Part shown: positions 1 through 8,353 of the stretch, piece after piece | Layout: each line of letters starts with the position of its first letter | Numbering within the stretch: position 1 is the stretch's first letter | From: Xanthobacter oligotrophicus | GTDB lineage: Bacteria > Pseudomonadota > Alphaproteobacteria > Rhizobiales > Xanthobacteraceae | Length of the DNA stretch: 64,000 bases | Assembly (NCBI RefSeq): GCF_008364685.1 | Contig: NZ_VTTL01000002.1 | Span: forward strand, 310,001-374,000 | Reading direction: 5' to 3' | The notes under the pieces: model-generated | The model's input: the letters and a program-made list of their open reading frames with translations, nothing else | Told to the model about the DNA's origin: nothing | The model's database searches: none | Made by a program: the position numbers and the translations under genes

Positions 1-312
1 CTGGAGCGCGTGATCCTGAGCGCCCGCAACCGCGGGATCCGTACCTTGTGCATGAACTGCCTCGCCCATAACCGGCGGATGCAGCAGATCGCGCGCAAGT
101 TCGACGCCGAATTGAGTTTCGACACCGACGAAGTGGTCGCCGAGCTCACCGCCCCCTTCCCCACCGCGCTGTCCCTGGCGCAGGAAGCGGCGGCGGATGC
201 CCAGGGCATGGCCGGTGCCGTGTTGCAGGCCCAGCGCATGGCCACCGGACGGTTGTTCGACTGGCTGATGCCGGACCTCGCCCCGGCGGAGCCCGAGCTG
301 GAAGCCCACTAG
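1..312 (+). CDS. GNAT-family acetyltransferase, C-terminal part only
   Basis: The reading frame is open from the first base of the window, so the N-terminal part lies outside it; 103 residues remain. The visible stretch (RNRGIRTLCMNC followed by N-RRMQ-IARKF) resembles the last strand and helix of GNAT N-acetyltransferases, where a late Asn and a basic helix lie near acetyl-CoA. The last 60 residues are a family-variable tail. The acceptor substrate is unknown. A strong hairpin with a T-run follows 45 bases downstream. The family call is by pattern recognition only and would need the missing N-terminus to be certain. Confidence 0.6.
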   Translation: MERVILSARNRGIRTLCMNCLAHNRRMQQIARKFDAELSFDTDEVVAELTAPFPTALSLAQEAAADAQGMAGAVLQAQRMATGRLFDWLMPDLAPAEPELEAH

Positions 313-356
313 AGCAGTCGCTCCCACAAGGACCCGTCTGCCCCGACAGGACGTAG

Positions 357-387
357 AAGGCGGCGCCTAATCAGGTGCCGCCTTTTT
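357..387 (+). terminator. Rho-independent terminator
   Basis: An 11-bp stem (357-367 with 374-384, one G-T pair, loop TAATCA) is followed directly by a run of T. It terminates the acetyltransferase transcript. It abuts the stop codon of the convergent SMR gene. Confidence 0.85.
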
Positions 388-716
388 CAATGGGCGACGC
401 TCTTCGAGAGCAGGTTGATCACCATCACCCCGGCGATGATCAAGCCCAGACCGATCAGGGCCGGCAGATCGAGCCTCTGGCCATACCACAGCCAGGCGAT
501 GGCCGTGACCAGCACAATGCCCACCCCGGACCAGATGGCATAGGCGATGCCCACGGGCATGGTCTTCAGCGTAAGCGACAGGCAGAAGAAGGCCACCGCA
601 TAGCCCACGATCACCAGCACCGATGGTCCGGGCCGGGTGAAGCTCTCCGTGGCCTTGAGGGCGGAGGTGGCGATGACCTCGGCGACGATGGCGATGATGA
701 GATACAGATAGCCCAT
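387..716 (-). CDS. Small multidrug resistance (SMR) efflux protein, EmrE/QacE type
   Basis: A 109-residue protein, the usual SMR length, with four hydrophobic segments. The essential membrane glutamate is present at residue 13 ([10 protein letters not shown]), corresponding to Glu14 of EmrE. The signature [14 protein letters not shown] and the following [11 protein letters not shown] are almost identical to EmrE. These proteins form antiparallel dimers in the inner membrane and exchange protons for quaternary ammonium compounds or guanidinium derivatives. Whether this one is a drug exporter or a guanidinium (Gdx) exporter cannot be settled here; the EmrE-like residues favour the Qac type. It stands alone and converges with the upstream gene across a terminator. 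Confidence 0.9.
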   Translation of the reverse strand: MGYLYLIIAIVAEVIATSALKATESFTRPGPSVLVIVGYAVAFFCLSLTLKTMPVGIAYAIWSGVGIVLVTAIAWLWYGQRLDLPALIGLGLIIAGVMVINLLSKSVAH

Positions 717-782
717 GGCAGCAGGATCCCGGCACGGCCGGTGCGCCGCTCGGGAGAGAAGAGGCGGCGGCGGGCGGTCCTG

Positions 783-1310
783 TCAATGCGGCGCCAGCGC
801 TTGACTTACCGGGCTGCAACAAATTTCGAGTTCCGCCCTTCGCAATTTCTCGGTCACATCATCTACATTTGGCAAATCCCACACACCATCGCGCAGCATG
901 AACCTCCAGGCTTTGACACTATCAACATACGTAGCTCGCGATTGCACAACTTCATAAGGAACAATGGCCCCGCGTAGGACGCGGAATTTGCCATCGAGCA
1001 GGACGGCGGCAAGCCGGTCGAACGGACGGTCTGGCAGGCGACGAAGAAAGCCCAATTGGCGCGACCCGTTCGGCTTGGCCAACTTTCGACACTTAATTTG
1101 ATAGGTTAATCCCTCTGCGTCAGTGGCATCCGCGTCGGCCGATGAATTCCGGTTTAGCCTCCATCCGAAAGCGCGCGAGAATAGCAATTCTGCATAGTCG
1201 CCCGTCGGGTTGTTGGCACTGCGGACTATTTCACGCCGTCGTAACTCGGCAATAACATCGCCATGCAGTTCCAGCAGCTCGGAAACGGGTATATTCGTAA
1301 GGTCAATCAT
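783..1310 (-). CDS. Hypothetical protein with PD-(D/E)XK nuclease-like motif
   Basis: A 175-residue protein. The start at 1310 was chosen because it begins MIDLTNIPVSELLELHGDV after an AGGA just upstream; longer starts add unrelated sequence. It has a helical N-terminus, then GDYAELLFSRAFGW (Glu41), then D64-A-E-G and Y-Q71-I-K73-C, the order expected of an E...D...(E/Q)xK active site of the restriction-endonuclease fold. The gene is visibly less GC-rich than its neighbours, and so is the 120 bases upstream, which suggests acquisition. I recall similar uncharacterised proteins in rhizobia but cannot name the family with confidence. No methylase or partner gene lies next to it. The nuclease idea is an inference from the motif. 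Confidence 0.6.
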   Translation of the reverse strand: MIDLTNIPVSELLELHGDVIAELRRREIVRSANNPTGDYAELLFSRAFGWRLNRNSSADADATDAEGLTYQIKCRKLAKPNGSRQLGFLRRLPDRPFDRLAAVLLDGKFRVLRGAIVPYEVVQSRATYVDSVKAWRFMLRDGVWDLPNVDDVTEKLRRAELEICCSPVSQALAPH

Positions 1311-1431
1311 AGTCCTACAAGATATCGAGATTCGGCCTCGCCAACCAAGATGGACTGTACGAACAAATAGATACGCACTCCAAATTTCGTCCTCTGCGGC
1401 GCGCCAGCGCCCCACCAAGACCACTGCCCCA

Positions 1432-1908
1432 ATGCCAAATCATCCCACCCCTACCTTCACCCCGCCCGATCCCGCCTTCGAGACCAAGATCCGCGAGAGC
1501 TTCGCGCGCCAGCCCTTCATGGCGACCCTCGGCGCCGTGCTCGGCGCTGTGGTGCCGGGACGGGTGGAAGTGGTGCTGCCCTATGGCGAGGGCGTGACCC
1601 AGCAGCACGGCTTCTTCCACGGCGGCGCCATCGGCACCATCGCCGACTCGGCCGGGGGATACGCCGCCTTCACCCTGTTCCCACCCAACTCCACCGTGCT
1701 CACGGTGGAGTACAAGATCAACATCATGGCCCCGGGCCGGGGCGAGCGCCTCATCGCGGTGGGCGAGGTGACGCGCTCCGGCCGCACCCTCACCATCGTG
1801 CGGGTGGATGTGTATGCGCAGGCCGGTGAGGCGCGCACCCATTGCGCCACCGCCACCCAGACCCTCATCTGCCTCCACGGCAAAAGCGACGCGCGTTCCG
1901 AGGGCTGA
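1432..1908 (+). CDS. PaaI-family hotdog thioesterase
   Basis: A 158-residue single hotdog domain. The motif [23 protein letters not shown] carries the HGG and the acidic residue (Asp) on the central helix used by PaaI-type acyl-CoA thioesterases. The start at 1432 (MPNHP) gives the usual length; upstream in-frame codons run into the low-GC flank. Its stop overlaps the start of sfsA (TGATG), so the two genes are translationally coupled. The acyl-CoA substrate is not predictable, but a phenylacetyl-CoA or general housekeeping role is common for the family. Confidence 0.85.
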   Translation: MPNHPTPTFTPPDPAFETKIRESFARQPFMATLGAVLGAVVPGRVEVVLPYGEGVTQQHGFFHGGAIGTIADSAGGYAAFTLFPPNSTVLTVEYKINIMAPGRGERLIAVGEVTRSGRTLTIVRVDVYAQAGEARTHCATATQTLICLHGKSDARSEG

Positions 1909-2621
1909 TGCGCTTCGCCACCCCGCTCATTCCGGGCCGCCTCATCCGGCGCCACAAGCGCTTCCTCGCCGACGTGGTGCTGGCCGACGGCACCGAGACC
2001 ACCGTCCACGTGGCCAATTCCGGCGCCATGCTGGGGCTCGACGCACCGGGCAGCCGGGTGTGGCTGTCGCGCGCCACCAACCTCGCCCGCAAGCTGCCGC
2101 TGAGCTGGGAACTGGTGGAGGCGGATTTCGGCGCGGGTCCCGAGATGGTGGGGGTCAACACCATGCATCCCAACCTGCTGGTGGCGGAGGCCATTGCCGC
2201 CGGGGCGGTGCCGGCGCTCTCCGGCTACGCCCGCCTGCGGCGCGAGGTGAAGTACGGGCTCTCCAGCCGCATCGACATCCAGCTGGAGGACGAGACCAAG
2301 CCGCTCTGCCTCGTGGAGGTGAAGAACGTTCACCTCATGCGGAGCCCAGGCTACGCCGAGTTCCCCGATTGCGTGACGGCGCGCGGCGCCAAGCACCTCG
2401 AAGAACTGGGCGCGGAGGCGGACAAGGGCAACCGCGCCGTCATGGTCTATCTGAGCCAGATCGGCTCGGCCCGCACCATAGGCCTCGCCCGCGACCTCGA
2501 TCCCGCCTATGGCCGCGCCTTCGACCGGGCGCGGGCGCGGGGCGTCGAGGCCATCGGCCTTGTGTGCCAAATCGATCCCGAGGGCATCGAGGTGGCCGAC
2601 ATCATCCCCATGACCGGGTAA
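1908..2621 (+). CDS. sfsA: SfsA, DNA-binding / sugar fermentation stimulation protein
   Basis: A 237-residue protein matching SfsA throughout: N-terminal [20 protein letters not shown] (OB-fold-like part), AHVANSG-type segment, then [10 protein letters not shown] and the downstream catalytic-like acidic residues of its nuclease-like domain, and AVMVYLSQ near the C-terminus. Originally identified in E. coli as a regulator of maltose genes; its biochemical role is still poorly defined. The start overlaps the thioesterase stop at 1906-1908, which fixes it. Confidence 0.93.
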   Translation: MRFATPLIPGRLIRRHKRFLADVVLADGTETTVHVANSGAMLGLDAPGSRVWLSRATNLARKLPLSWELVEADFGAGPEMVGVNTMHPNLLVAEAIAAGAVPALSGYARLRREVKYGLSSRIDIQLEDETKPLCLVEVKNVHLMRSPGYAEFPDCVTARGAKHLEELGAEADKGNRAVMVYLSQIGSARTIGLARDLDPAYGRAFDRARARGVEAIGLVCQIDPEGIEVADIIPMTG

Positions 2622-2720
2622 GCCCCCCTCCCCCTTCGTCAGGGTGCGCCGCGCATGGACAGGCCCCGCGTGGCGCGCCACACATAGGGAAAGGCGATTC
2701 GCACGTTGGGGGGCCTCAAG

Positions 2721-3770
2721 ATGCCGTTCACCCTTCACCTCTCCCGGCGCGGCGCGCTCAAGCTGGGCGCGGCCTTCGCCGGCGCCCTCCTCGCCGATGC
2801 GCTGATGCCGGTGCGGGCCGAGGATGATCCGGATGTCACCGCCATCAAGGCGCTCAAGCCCGGGCAGTGGGTGTGGTATCCGGAGCGCGCACCGGAAGGC
2901 TTCGTCGCCATCGTGGTGAACCTCACCGACCAGCTCTGCTTCGTCTATCGCAACGGCGTGCGCATCGGCGTCGCCACCGTCTCCACCGGCAAGGACGGGC
3001 ACGAGACGCCCACCGGCGTGTTCACCATCCTCGGCAAGGACGTGGACCACCACTCCTCCATCTACAACAACGCCTCCATGCCCTACACCGAGCGCCTGAC
3101 CTGGTCGGGAGTGGCGCTGCATGCGGGCGGACTGCCGGGCTATCCCTCCTCCCACGGCTGCGTGCACCTGCCGCTCGCCTTCTCCAAGCTGGTGTTCACC
3201 GTCACCCATCTGGGCACGCCGGTGATCATCGCCGACACCCATTCGGCGCCGCAGGACGTGCTGCATCCCGGCCTGCTCATGAGTGAAGGGCTGGAGCAGC
3301 AGCTCGCCGTCTCGGCCACCGGCCAGGGGGCGCCGCCGGAGGACCAGGCGCAGGTGGCGGCGGCAGCAGGCGCTTCGGTGCCCATCGCGCCCGCCCCGCC
3401 GGAGCCGGTGTCCATGGTGGTGAGCGGGGCGGACCGGAGCATCACCGTGCTGCGCGGCGCCCAGACCACCGTGCAGGGTGCGGTGACCATCCGTGATCCG
3501 GGAAAGCCGCTGGGCAACGTGGTCTATGTGCTGATGACCACGGACGGCGCGTCGCCGCGCTGGAGCGCCATTTCCTACGAGGGCGGCAAGCAGCCGCCGG
3601 GCGAGGCGCAGCAGGCGCTGGCGCGCATCACCGTGGACCCCGCCATCAACAAGCAGGTGGCGGCGCTGGTGACGCCGGGGGCAACCCTGTTCGTCACCGA
3701 CCTGCCGGCCCATCCGGGCACCCGCAACGACGGCGGCTTCGTGGTGATGACCCACAAGGTGGAAAGCTGA
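2721..3770 (+). CDS. L,D-transpeptidase (YkuD) with Tat-like signal
   Basis: A 349-residue exported protein. The N-terminus LSRRGALKLGAAFAGALLADA is a twin-arginine-like signal. The YkuD domain follows, with the catalytic block YPSSHGCVHLP supplying the nucleophilic Cys and upstream His. Such enzymes make 3-3 peptidoglycan cross-links or attach lipoproteins to the cell wall in the periplasm. The ATG at 2721 was preferred to an upstream TTG at 2706 because a G-rich ribosome site precedes it. The C-terminal third is proline/alanine-rich then a second conserved domain of unknown role. The stop overlaps the mepA start (TGATG), giving a peptidoglycan-remodelling pair. Confidence 0.9.
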   Translation: MPFTLHLSRRGALKLGAAFAGALLADALMPVRAEDDPDVTAIKALKPGQWVWYPERAPEGFVAIVVNLTDQLCFVYRNGVRIGVATVSTGKDGHETPTGVFTILGKDVDHHSSIYNNASMPYTERLTWSGVALHAGGLPGYPSSHGCVHLPLAFSKLVFTVTHLGTPVIIADTHSAPQDVLHPGLLMSEGLEQQLAVSATGQGAPPEDQAQVAAAAGASVPIAPAPPEPVSMVVSGADRSITVLRGAQTTVQGAVTIRDPGKPLGNVVYVLMTTDGASPRWSAISYEGGKQPPGEAQQALARITVDPAINKQVAALVTPGATLFVTDLPAHPGTRNDGGFVVMTHKVES

Positions 3771-4696
3771 TGCGCCGCGCCATCGCCGCCGGTGTTGTCG
3801 GCCTGATGCTCGTGAGCGCGCCCACGCTGTCGCAGCAGGTAGCGCCCCCGGCCGCAGTTCCCGGCAAGCCGGCGGCGCGGCCCGCTGCGGCAGGCCCTGT
3901 CCCGGCCAAAGAACTGTTCGGCCGGGTGGAGGGCCCTGCCCCGCTCGCCGCCCGATCCATCGGCTTTTATTCCAAGGGCTGCCTCGCGGGCGCTCAGGCT
4001 TTGGCCGTGAACGGGCCGAACTGGCAGGTCATGCGCCTGTCCCGCAACCGCAATTTCGGCCACCCCGATCTCGTCGCCTTCCTGGAGCGCTTCTCCGCGC
4101 AGGTGCCGAAGGTGTCGTCCTGGCAGGGCATCCTGGTGGGCGACATGTCCCAGCCGCGCGGCGGCCCCATGCTCACGGGACACGCCTCCCACCAGATCGG
4201 CCTCGACGCCGACATCTGGCTGACCCCGAGCCCCGGCCGGGAACTCTCCCGCGAAGAGCGCGAAAAGCTCTCCGCCTCCATGATGGTGCGCGCCGACCGC
4301 CGCGACATCGATCCCGCCAACTGGCGGCCCGACCACTGGAAGGTCATCCGCGCCGCCGCCCTCGACCCGCGGGTGGAACGTATCTTCGTGAACGCCGCCA
4401 TCAAGAAGGCCCTGTGCCGGGAGGCGAGCGGCGACCGCTCCTTTCTCGCCAAGGTGCGCCCCTATTGGGGCCACGACTACCACATGCACGTCCGCCTCAC
4501 CTGCCCGGCCGGCACCCCCGAATGCCGCCCGCAGGAAGCCCCGCCCACCGGCGAGGGCTGCGGATCGGAGCTGGACTGGTGGTTCACCGACGAGGTGCTG
4601 CATCCCAAGCCGGAGAAGGAACCGGCGAAGCCCAAGCCGCCTTTAACCCTTGCCGACCTGCCCGAGGCCTGCGCGGCGGTGCTGGGCGCCAAGTGA
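3770..4696 (+). CDS. mepA: Penicillin-insensitive murein DD-endopeptidase MepA
   Basis: A 308-residue protein with a short signal peptide ending near LSQQ. MepA landmarks are present: RNRNFGHPDL, GPMLTGHASHQIGLDADIW (zinc-binding His and Asp) and HDYHMHVRLTCP (His-x-His). It cleaves D-Ala-mDAP cross-bridges in periplasmic peptidoglycan and is not inhibited by penicillin. It overlaps the L,D-transpeptidase gene by one base, so cross-link cutting and 3-3 cross-link making are co-expressed. Confidence 0.95.
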   Translation: MRRAIAAGVVGLMLVSAPTLSQQVAPPAAVPGKPAARPAAAGPVPAKELFGRVEGPAPLAARSIGFYSKGCLAGAQALAVNGPNWQVMRLSRNRNFGHPDLVAFLERFSAQVPKVSSWQGILVGDMSQPRGGPMLTGHASHQIGLDADIWLTPSPGRELSREEREKLSASMMVRADRRDIDPANWRPDHWKVIRAAALDPRVERIFVNAAIKKALCREASGDRSFLAKVRPYWGHDYHMHVRLTCPAGTPECRPQEAPPTGEGCGSELDWWFTDEVLHPKPEKEPAKPKPPLTLADLPEACAAVLGAK

Positions 4697-4782
4697 AGCT
4701 TCAGGTGAGGGTCGCGCGAAGGCCTGCATGAGGGACGCCTGAACCCGCCCGGCGCGGGGAAGCAACGATAACGGAGGACGCC

Positions 4783-5688
4783 ATGACCGATCTTACCGAC
4801 CTCTTCCCCGGCTTCGACTCCCACTATGTAGACACCAAGGCCGGCCGCATCTTCCTGCGGCAGGGCGGCACCGGATCGCCGCTGCTGCTGCTGCACGGCT
4901 TCCCGCAGAGCCATGTCATGTGGCACAAGGTGGCGCCGAAGCTCGCAGAGCAGCACACCCTGATCATCCCAGACCTGCCCGGCTACGGCTGGAGCGCGGC
5001 GCCGGAAGAGGGCCCGGACCACAACCCCTATTCCAAGCGCGCCATGGCCGCCGCGCTGGTGGAGGTGATGGAGCATCTGGGCTTCGCCCATTTCTCCCTC
5101 ATGGGCCACGATCGCGGCGCGCGGGCCGGCTACCGGCTCGGCCTCGACCATCCCGGCCGGCTGGATCGCCTGGTGGTGCTCGACATCGTCCCCACCTATG
5201 TCATGTGGCACAAGATGGACCGCGCGCGGGCGCTTCAGGTCTATCACTGGTCCATGCTGGCCCAGCCCAAGCCCCTGCCCGAGAAGCTCATCGGCTCGCA
5301 TCCCGCCTGGTTCCTCGACTGGACCATGGCGAGCTGGACCGGATCCAAGGACCTCTCCCCCTTCGATCCCCGCGCCATGGCCCAGTATCGCGCCGCCATC
5401 TCCTCGCCCGACCGGCTCCATGCCATGTGCGAGGACTACCGGGCCGGCGCCACCATCGATCTTGCCCATGACGAGGCGGATCTGGCCGCCGGGCGCACCC
5501 TCTCCTGCCCCACCTTTGCCCTGTGGGGCGCGGCGGGCATTCCCACCCGGGGCGTCAGCCCGCTGGAAGCCTGGAAGGTCTTTGCGCCCAAGCTCGGGGG
5601 CGCGGCGGTGGAAGCCGGCCACTTCGTCGCCGAGGAGGCGCCGGGGGCGGTGCTGGCGGCGGTGCTGCCGTTCCTCGCGCAGGGATGA
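4783..5688 (+). CDS. Haloacetate (fluoroacetate) dehalogenase
   Basis: A 301-residue alpha/beta hydrolase. Residue numbering matches the structurally characterised fluoroacetate dehalogenase RPA1163 as I recall it: nucleophile Asp110, carboxylate-binding Arg111 and Arg114 (GHDRGAR), Asp134, halide-pocket His155, Trp156 and Tyr219, and base His280. RPA1163 is about the same length. The expected reaction is hydrolytic release of fluoride or chloride from haloacetate to give glycolate. The oxyanion segment is LLHGFPQSH. A good ribosome site (AACGGAGG) precedes the ATG. No regulator or transporter lies alongside; it sits alone between mepA and the convergent tadA. Substrate preference between fluoro- and chloroacetate is not readable. 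Confidence 0.85.
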   Translation: MTDLTDLFPGFDSHYVDTKAGRIFLRQGGTGSPLLLLHGFPQSHVMWHKVAPKLAEQHTLIIPDLPGYGWSAAPEEGPDHNPYSKRAMAAALVEVMEHLGFAHFSLMGHDRGARAGYRLGLDHPGRLDRLVVLDIVPTYVMWHKMDRARALQVYHWSMLAQPKPLPEKLIGSHPAWFLDWTMASWTGSKDLSPFDPRAMAQYRAAISSPDRLHAMCEDYRAGATIDLAHDEADLAAGRTLSCPTFALWGAAGIPTRGVSPLEAWKVFAPKLGGAAVEAGHFVAEEAPGAVLAAVLPFLAQG

Positions 5689-5692
5689 GGTT

Positions 5693-6136
5693 TTACCGCC
5701 GGTCCTGGAAGAAGGCGCGCAGCACCTCGGCGGCCTGCCGCTCGGCGATGCCGCCGTAGACTTCGGGCATGTGGTGGCAGGTGGGCTGGGAGAAGAAGCG
5801 CGGCCCGTGCTCCACGCCGCCGCCCTTGGGATCGGACGCGCCATAATAAAGTCGGCGGATGCGCGCGAAGGACAGGGCCGCCGCGCACATGGCGCAGGGC
5901 TCCAGCGTCACGTAGAGATCGCAGTTGAGCAGACGCTCGGATTTCAGCCGCGCGCCGGCCGTGCGCAGCACCAGAACCTCCGCGTGCGCGGTGGGATCAT
6001 TGAGTTCCCGGGTGCGGTTGCCGTCCCGGGCGATCACCTCGGCCCCGCGCACCAGCACGGCACCCACCGGCACCTCGCCGCGCTCTGCGGCGGCCCGCGC
6101 CTCGTTCAGCGCCATCTGCATATAGGTTCCGGACAT
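5693..6136 (-). CDS. tadA: tRNA-specific adenosine deaminase TadA
   Basis: A 147-residue cytidine-deaminase-fold protein. The zinc site is intact: His51-Ala-Glu53 and Pro-Cys81-Ala-Met-Cys84. NDPTAHAE and VTLEPCAMCA are the TadA hallmarks. It converts A34 to inosine in tRNA-Arg(ACG) and is normally essential. It lies head to head with the pseudouridine synthase gene (57 bases apart), an arrangement common in alphaproteobacteria. Confidence 0.95.
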   Translation of the reverse strand: MSGTYMQMALNEARAAAERGEVPVGAVLVRGAEVIARDGNRTRELNDPTAHAEVLVLRTAGARLKSERLLNCDLYVTLEPCAMCAAALSFARIRRLYYGASDPKGGGVEHGPRFFSQPTCHHMPEVYGGIAERQAAEVLRAFFQDRR

Positions 6137-6193
6137 GGTGCCTCTGTCATCGCCGCGCTCGCCGCGCGGCCTCGCCTGTGCTAACTGCCCCTC

Positions 6194-8335
6194 ATGCCGC
6201 GCACATCACCGCCCCGCAAGGACAAGAACCGCGTTCCGCGCATCAAGCGCGAACTCACCCCCGCCTCGCCCAAGGAGGCCGAGCGGATCGCCAAGGTCGT
6301 CGCCCGAGCCGGCCTCGGCTCGCGCCGCGAGATCGAGGAATGGATCGAGGCCGGCCGCGTGGCTGTCAACGGCGAGGTGCTCACCACCCCCGCCGTGACT
6401 GTTACGGCCGAGGATGCCATCACGGTCGATGGCGCGCCCCTGCCCGAGCGCGAACGCACCCGCCTCTTCATTTACCACAAGCCCAGGGGCGTGGTGACCA
6501 CCAATCGCGACCCGGAAGGCCGCACCACCCTGTTCGAGATCCTGCCTCAGGGCCTGCCGCGCCTCGTGAGCGTCGGGCGGCTCGACCTGAATTCCGAAGG
6601 CCTGCTGCTGCTCACCAACGACGGCGGTCTTGCCCGCGTGCTGGAGCTGCCGGAGACCGGCTGGCTGCGCCGCTACCGCGTGCGCGCCAATGGCGAGGTC
6701 AACCAGGCCCAGCTCGACAGCCTGCTGAAGGGCATCACCGTGGACGGGGTGGAGTACGGCCCCATCGAAGCCGAGCTTGACCGGGTGCAAGGCGCCAATG
6801 CCTGGATCACCGTGTCCCTGCGCGAAGGCAAGAACCGCGAAATCCGCAATGTCTTCGGCGCCCTGGGCCTGCAGGTGAACCGGCTCATCCGCGTCTCCTA
6901 CGGCCCATTCCAGCTAGGCGATGTTCCGGAAGGCGGCATCGAGGAAGTGCGCACCCGCGTGCTGCGCGACCAGATCGGCGCCGACCTCGCCGCCGCCGCG
7001 GGAGCGGATTTTACCGGCCTGCTGGTGGAGCGCGAGCTGGAAGAGGCCCCGCCCCGTGTGGCGCTGCGCCCCGCCGGCAAGCGGCAGGCAGCGGCCGAGA
7101 GTGGCGGCACCCTGAAGGCTCCGGCCCGCCGCGCGCGGCAGGGCGAGGATTTCGACGCCCCGGTGGAGGATGTCATCCGCCCCGCTGGTCCCCGCACGCG
7201 CCGGCGCATGAGCGATGAAAATGCCGTGGAGAGCCGTGGCTCGGTAGCCGACCGCAAGGGCCGCACGGTGAAGGTGGAGCGCGTGGTGGCGCCGAAGTCC
7301 GACGCCCCGGCGCGCGGCGCCCGGACCGGCACCCGCAGGGGCGACAAGGACGAAGCGGGCGCCCGCCCTTTCCGCCGTGGCACCGCCGAGGGCAAGGAAC
7401 GCTTTTCCGAGCGCGGCCCGGCCCGCCCCGGCTTCCGCGACGATGCCCGCGGCCCCCGCCGCGAGCGCGACGACCGCGAGGATTTCCGCCGCCGTCCCAC
7501 CCGGGAGGGGGAGGATCGCCCCCGCCGCCCGCGTCCGGAGATAGCTGACGGCCCGCCCCGTCGCGGCCGCGACGAGCGCCCGCAGCAGGGCGAGCGGCCC
7601 TTCCGCGCCCGCAGCGAACGGCCGGAAGGCCGTGGCGGCGAGCAGGAGGGCCGGCCCGCCCGCAGCGGCAGCCGCCCCTATGGCGATAAGCCGGCGGGTC
7701 GTGCCCGTCCGGCTGGTGACAGGCCGGCAGGTGCTGGTCGCGCTTACGGCGAACGATCCTCCGAGGGCGCAAGCCGCGCCTATGGCGACAAGCCCGCAGG
7801 TCGCGCACGTCCCACCGGTGACCGGCCGTCGGGCGGCGCAGGCCGCTCTTACGGCGAACGTTCGTCCGAGGGCGCGGGCCGCGCCTATGGCGACAAGCCC
7901 GCAGGTCGCACTCGTCCCACCGGTGATAGGCCGTCGGGCGGCGCAGGCCGCTCCTACGGCGAACGCTCCTCCGAGGGCGCGGGCCGTTCCTATGGTGACA
8001 AGCCCGCAGGTCGCGCTCGTCCCACCGGTGACCGGCCGGCGGGCGGCGCAGGCCGCTCTTACGGCGAACGTTCGTCCGAGGGCACGGGCCGCGCCTATGG
8101 CGACAAGCCGGCTGGGCGTGCCCGTCCCGCTGGTGACAGGCCGGCAGGTGGCCCGGGCCGCGCTTACGGCGACAAGCCCGCCGGCGCGCGCAGCTTCGGC
8201 GGCAAGCCGGGGGGCAAGCCCGGCGCGGGTCGTGGCGGGTTCGGTGGCAAGCCGGGCGGGAAGCCCGGTGGGCGACCGGCTGGCGGTGGCAAGGCCGGCG
8301 GCGGCAAGCCGGCGGGTCCGCGCGGCAAGCGCTGA
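6194..8335 (+). CDS. RluB-type 23S rRNA pseudouridine synthase with long repetitive basic tail
   Basis: A 713-residue protein. Residues about 30-75 form an S4 RNA-binding domain (RIAKVVARAGLGSRREIEEWI). Residues about 95-260 are the RsuA/RluB/RluE/RluF catalytic domain, with the active-site motif GRLDLNSEGLLLLTND and later EGKNREIRNVF. The remaining 450 residues are low-complexity Arg/Gly/Pro-rich sequence, including about four 35-residue tandem repeats (AYGDKPAGRARP, YGERSSEGAGR) and a final GGKPGG stretch. The core modifies 23S rRNA, probably U2605 (E. coli numbering) if RluB-like. The tail is expected to be disordered and RNA-binding. rsmD follows 18 bases downstream, so the pair probably forms an rRNA-modification operon. 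Confidence 0.9.
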   Translation: MPRTSPPRKDKNRVPRIKRELTPASPKEAERIAKVVARAGLGSRREIEEWIEAGRVAVNGEVLTTPAVTVTAEDAITVDGAPLPERERTRLFIYHKPRGVVTTNRDPEGRTTLFEILPQGLPRLVSVGRLDLNSEGLLLLTNDGGLARVLELPETGWLRRYRVRANGEVNQAQLDSLLKGITVDGVEYGPIEAELDRVQGANAWITVSLREGKNREIRNVFGALGLQVNRLIRVSYGPFQLGDVPEGGIEEVRTRVLRDQIGADLAAAAGADFTGLLVERELEEAPPRVALRPAGKRQAAAESGGTLKAPARRARQGEDFDAPVEDVIRPAGPRTRRRMSDENAVESRGSVADRKGRTVKVERVVAPKSDAPARGARTGTRRGDKDEAGARPFRRGTAEGKERFSERGPARPGFRDDARGPRRERDDREDFRRRPTREGEDRPRRPRPEIADGPPRRGRDERPQQGERPFRARSERPEGRGGEQEGRPARSGSRPYGDKPAGRARPAGDRPAGAGRAYGERSSEGASRAYGDKPAGRARPTGDRPSGGAGRSYGERSSEGAGRAYGDKPAGRTRPTGDRPSGGAGRSYGERSSEGAGRSYGDKPAGRARPTGDRPAGGAGRSYGERSSEGTGRAYGDKPAGRARPAGDRPAGGPGRAYGDKPAGARSFGGKPGGKPGAGRGGFGGKPGGKPGGRPAGGGKAGGGKPAGPRGKR
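7670..8175 (+). repeat. 105-bp tandem repeats inside the pseudouridine synthase tail
   Basis: The codons for Tyr-Gly-Glu-Arg recur at about 7745, 7850, 7955 and 8060, a strict 105-bp (35-codon) period, with flanking partial units. The copies are very similar at DNA level but differ at silent and a few coding sites, so they are diverging rather than freshly duplicated. All copies keep the reading frame. Confidence 0.9.
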
Positions 8336-8353
8336 TCCGAAGGCGACACGTCC

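Noticed and set aside
2706-2720. Upstream TTG start for the L,D-transpeptidase
   Set aside because: The in-frame ATG at 2721 has a better-placed G-rich ribosome site and puts the twin-arginine motif at the usual distance.
1581-3755. A 724-codon open frame on the minus strand opposite the thioesterase, sfsA and L,D-transpeptidase genes
   Set aside because: It spans three genes with clear family motifs on the plus strand, is rich in His/Arg/Gly as antisense GC-rich frames are, and shows no domain.
7745-8165. Regular 105-bp repeats considered as a CRISPR array
   Set aside because: The repeats are directly adjacent, without unique spacers, and stay in frame in a coding region.
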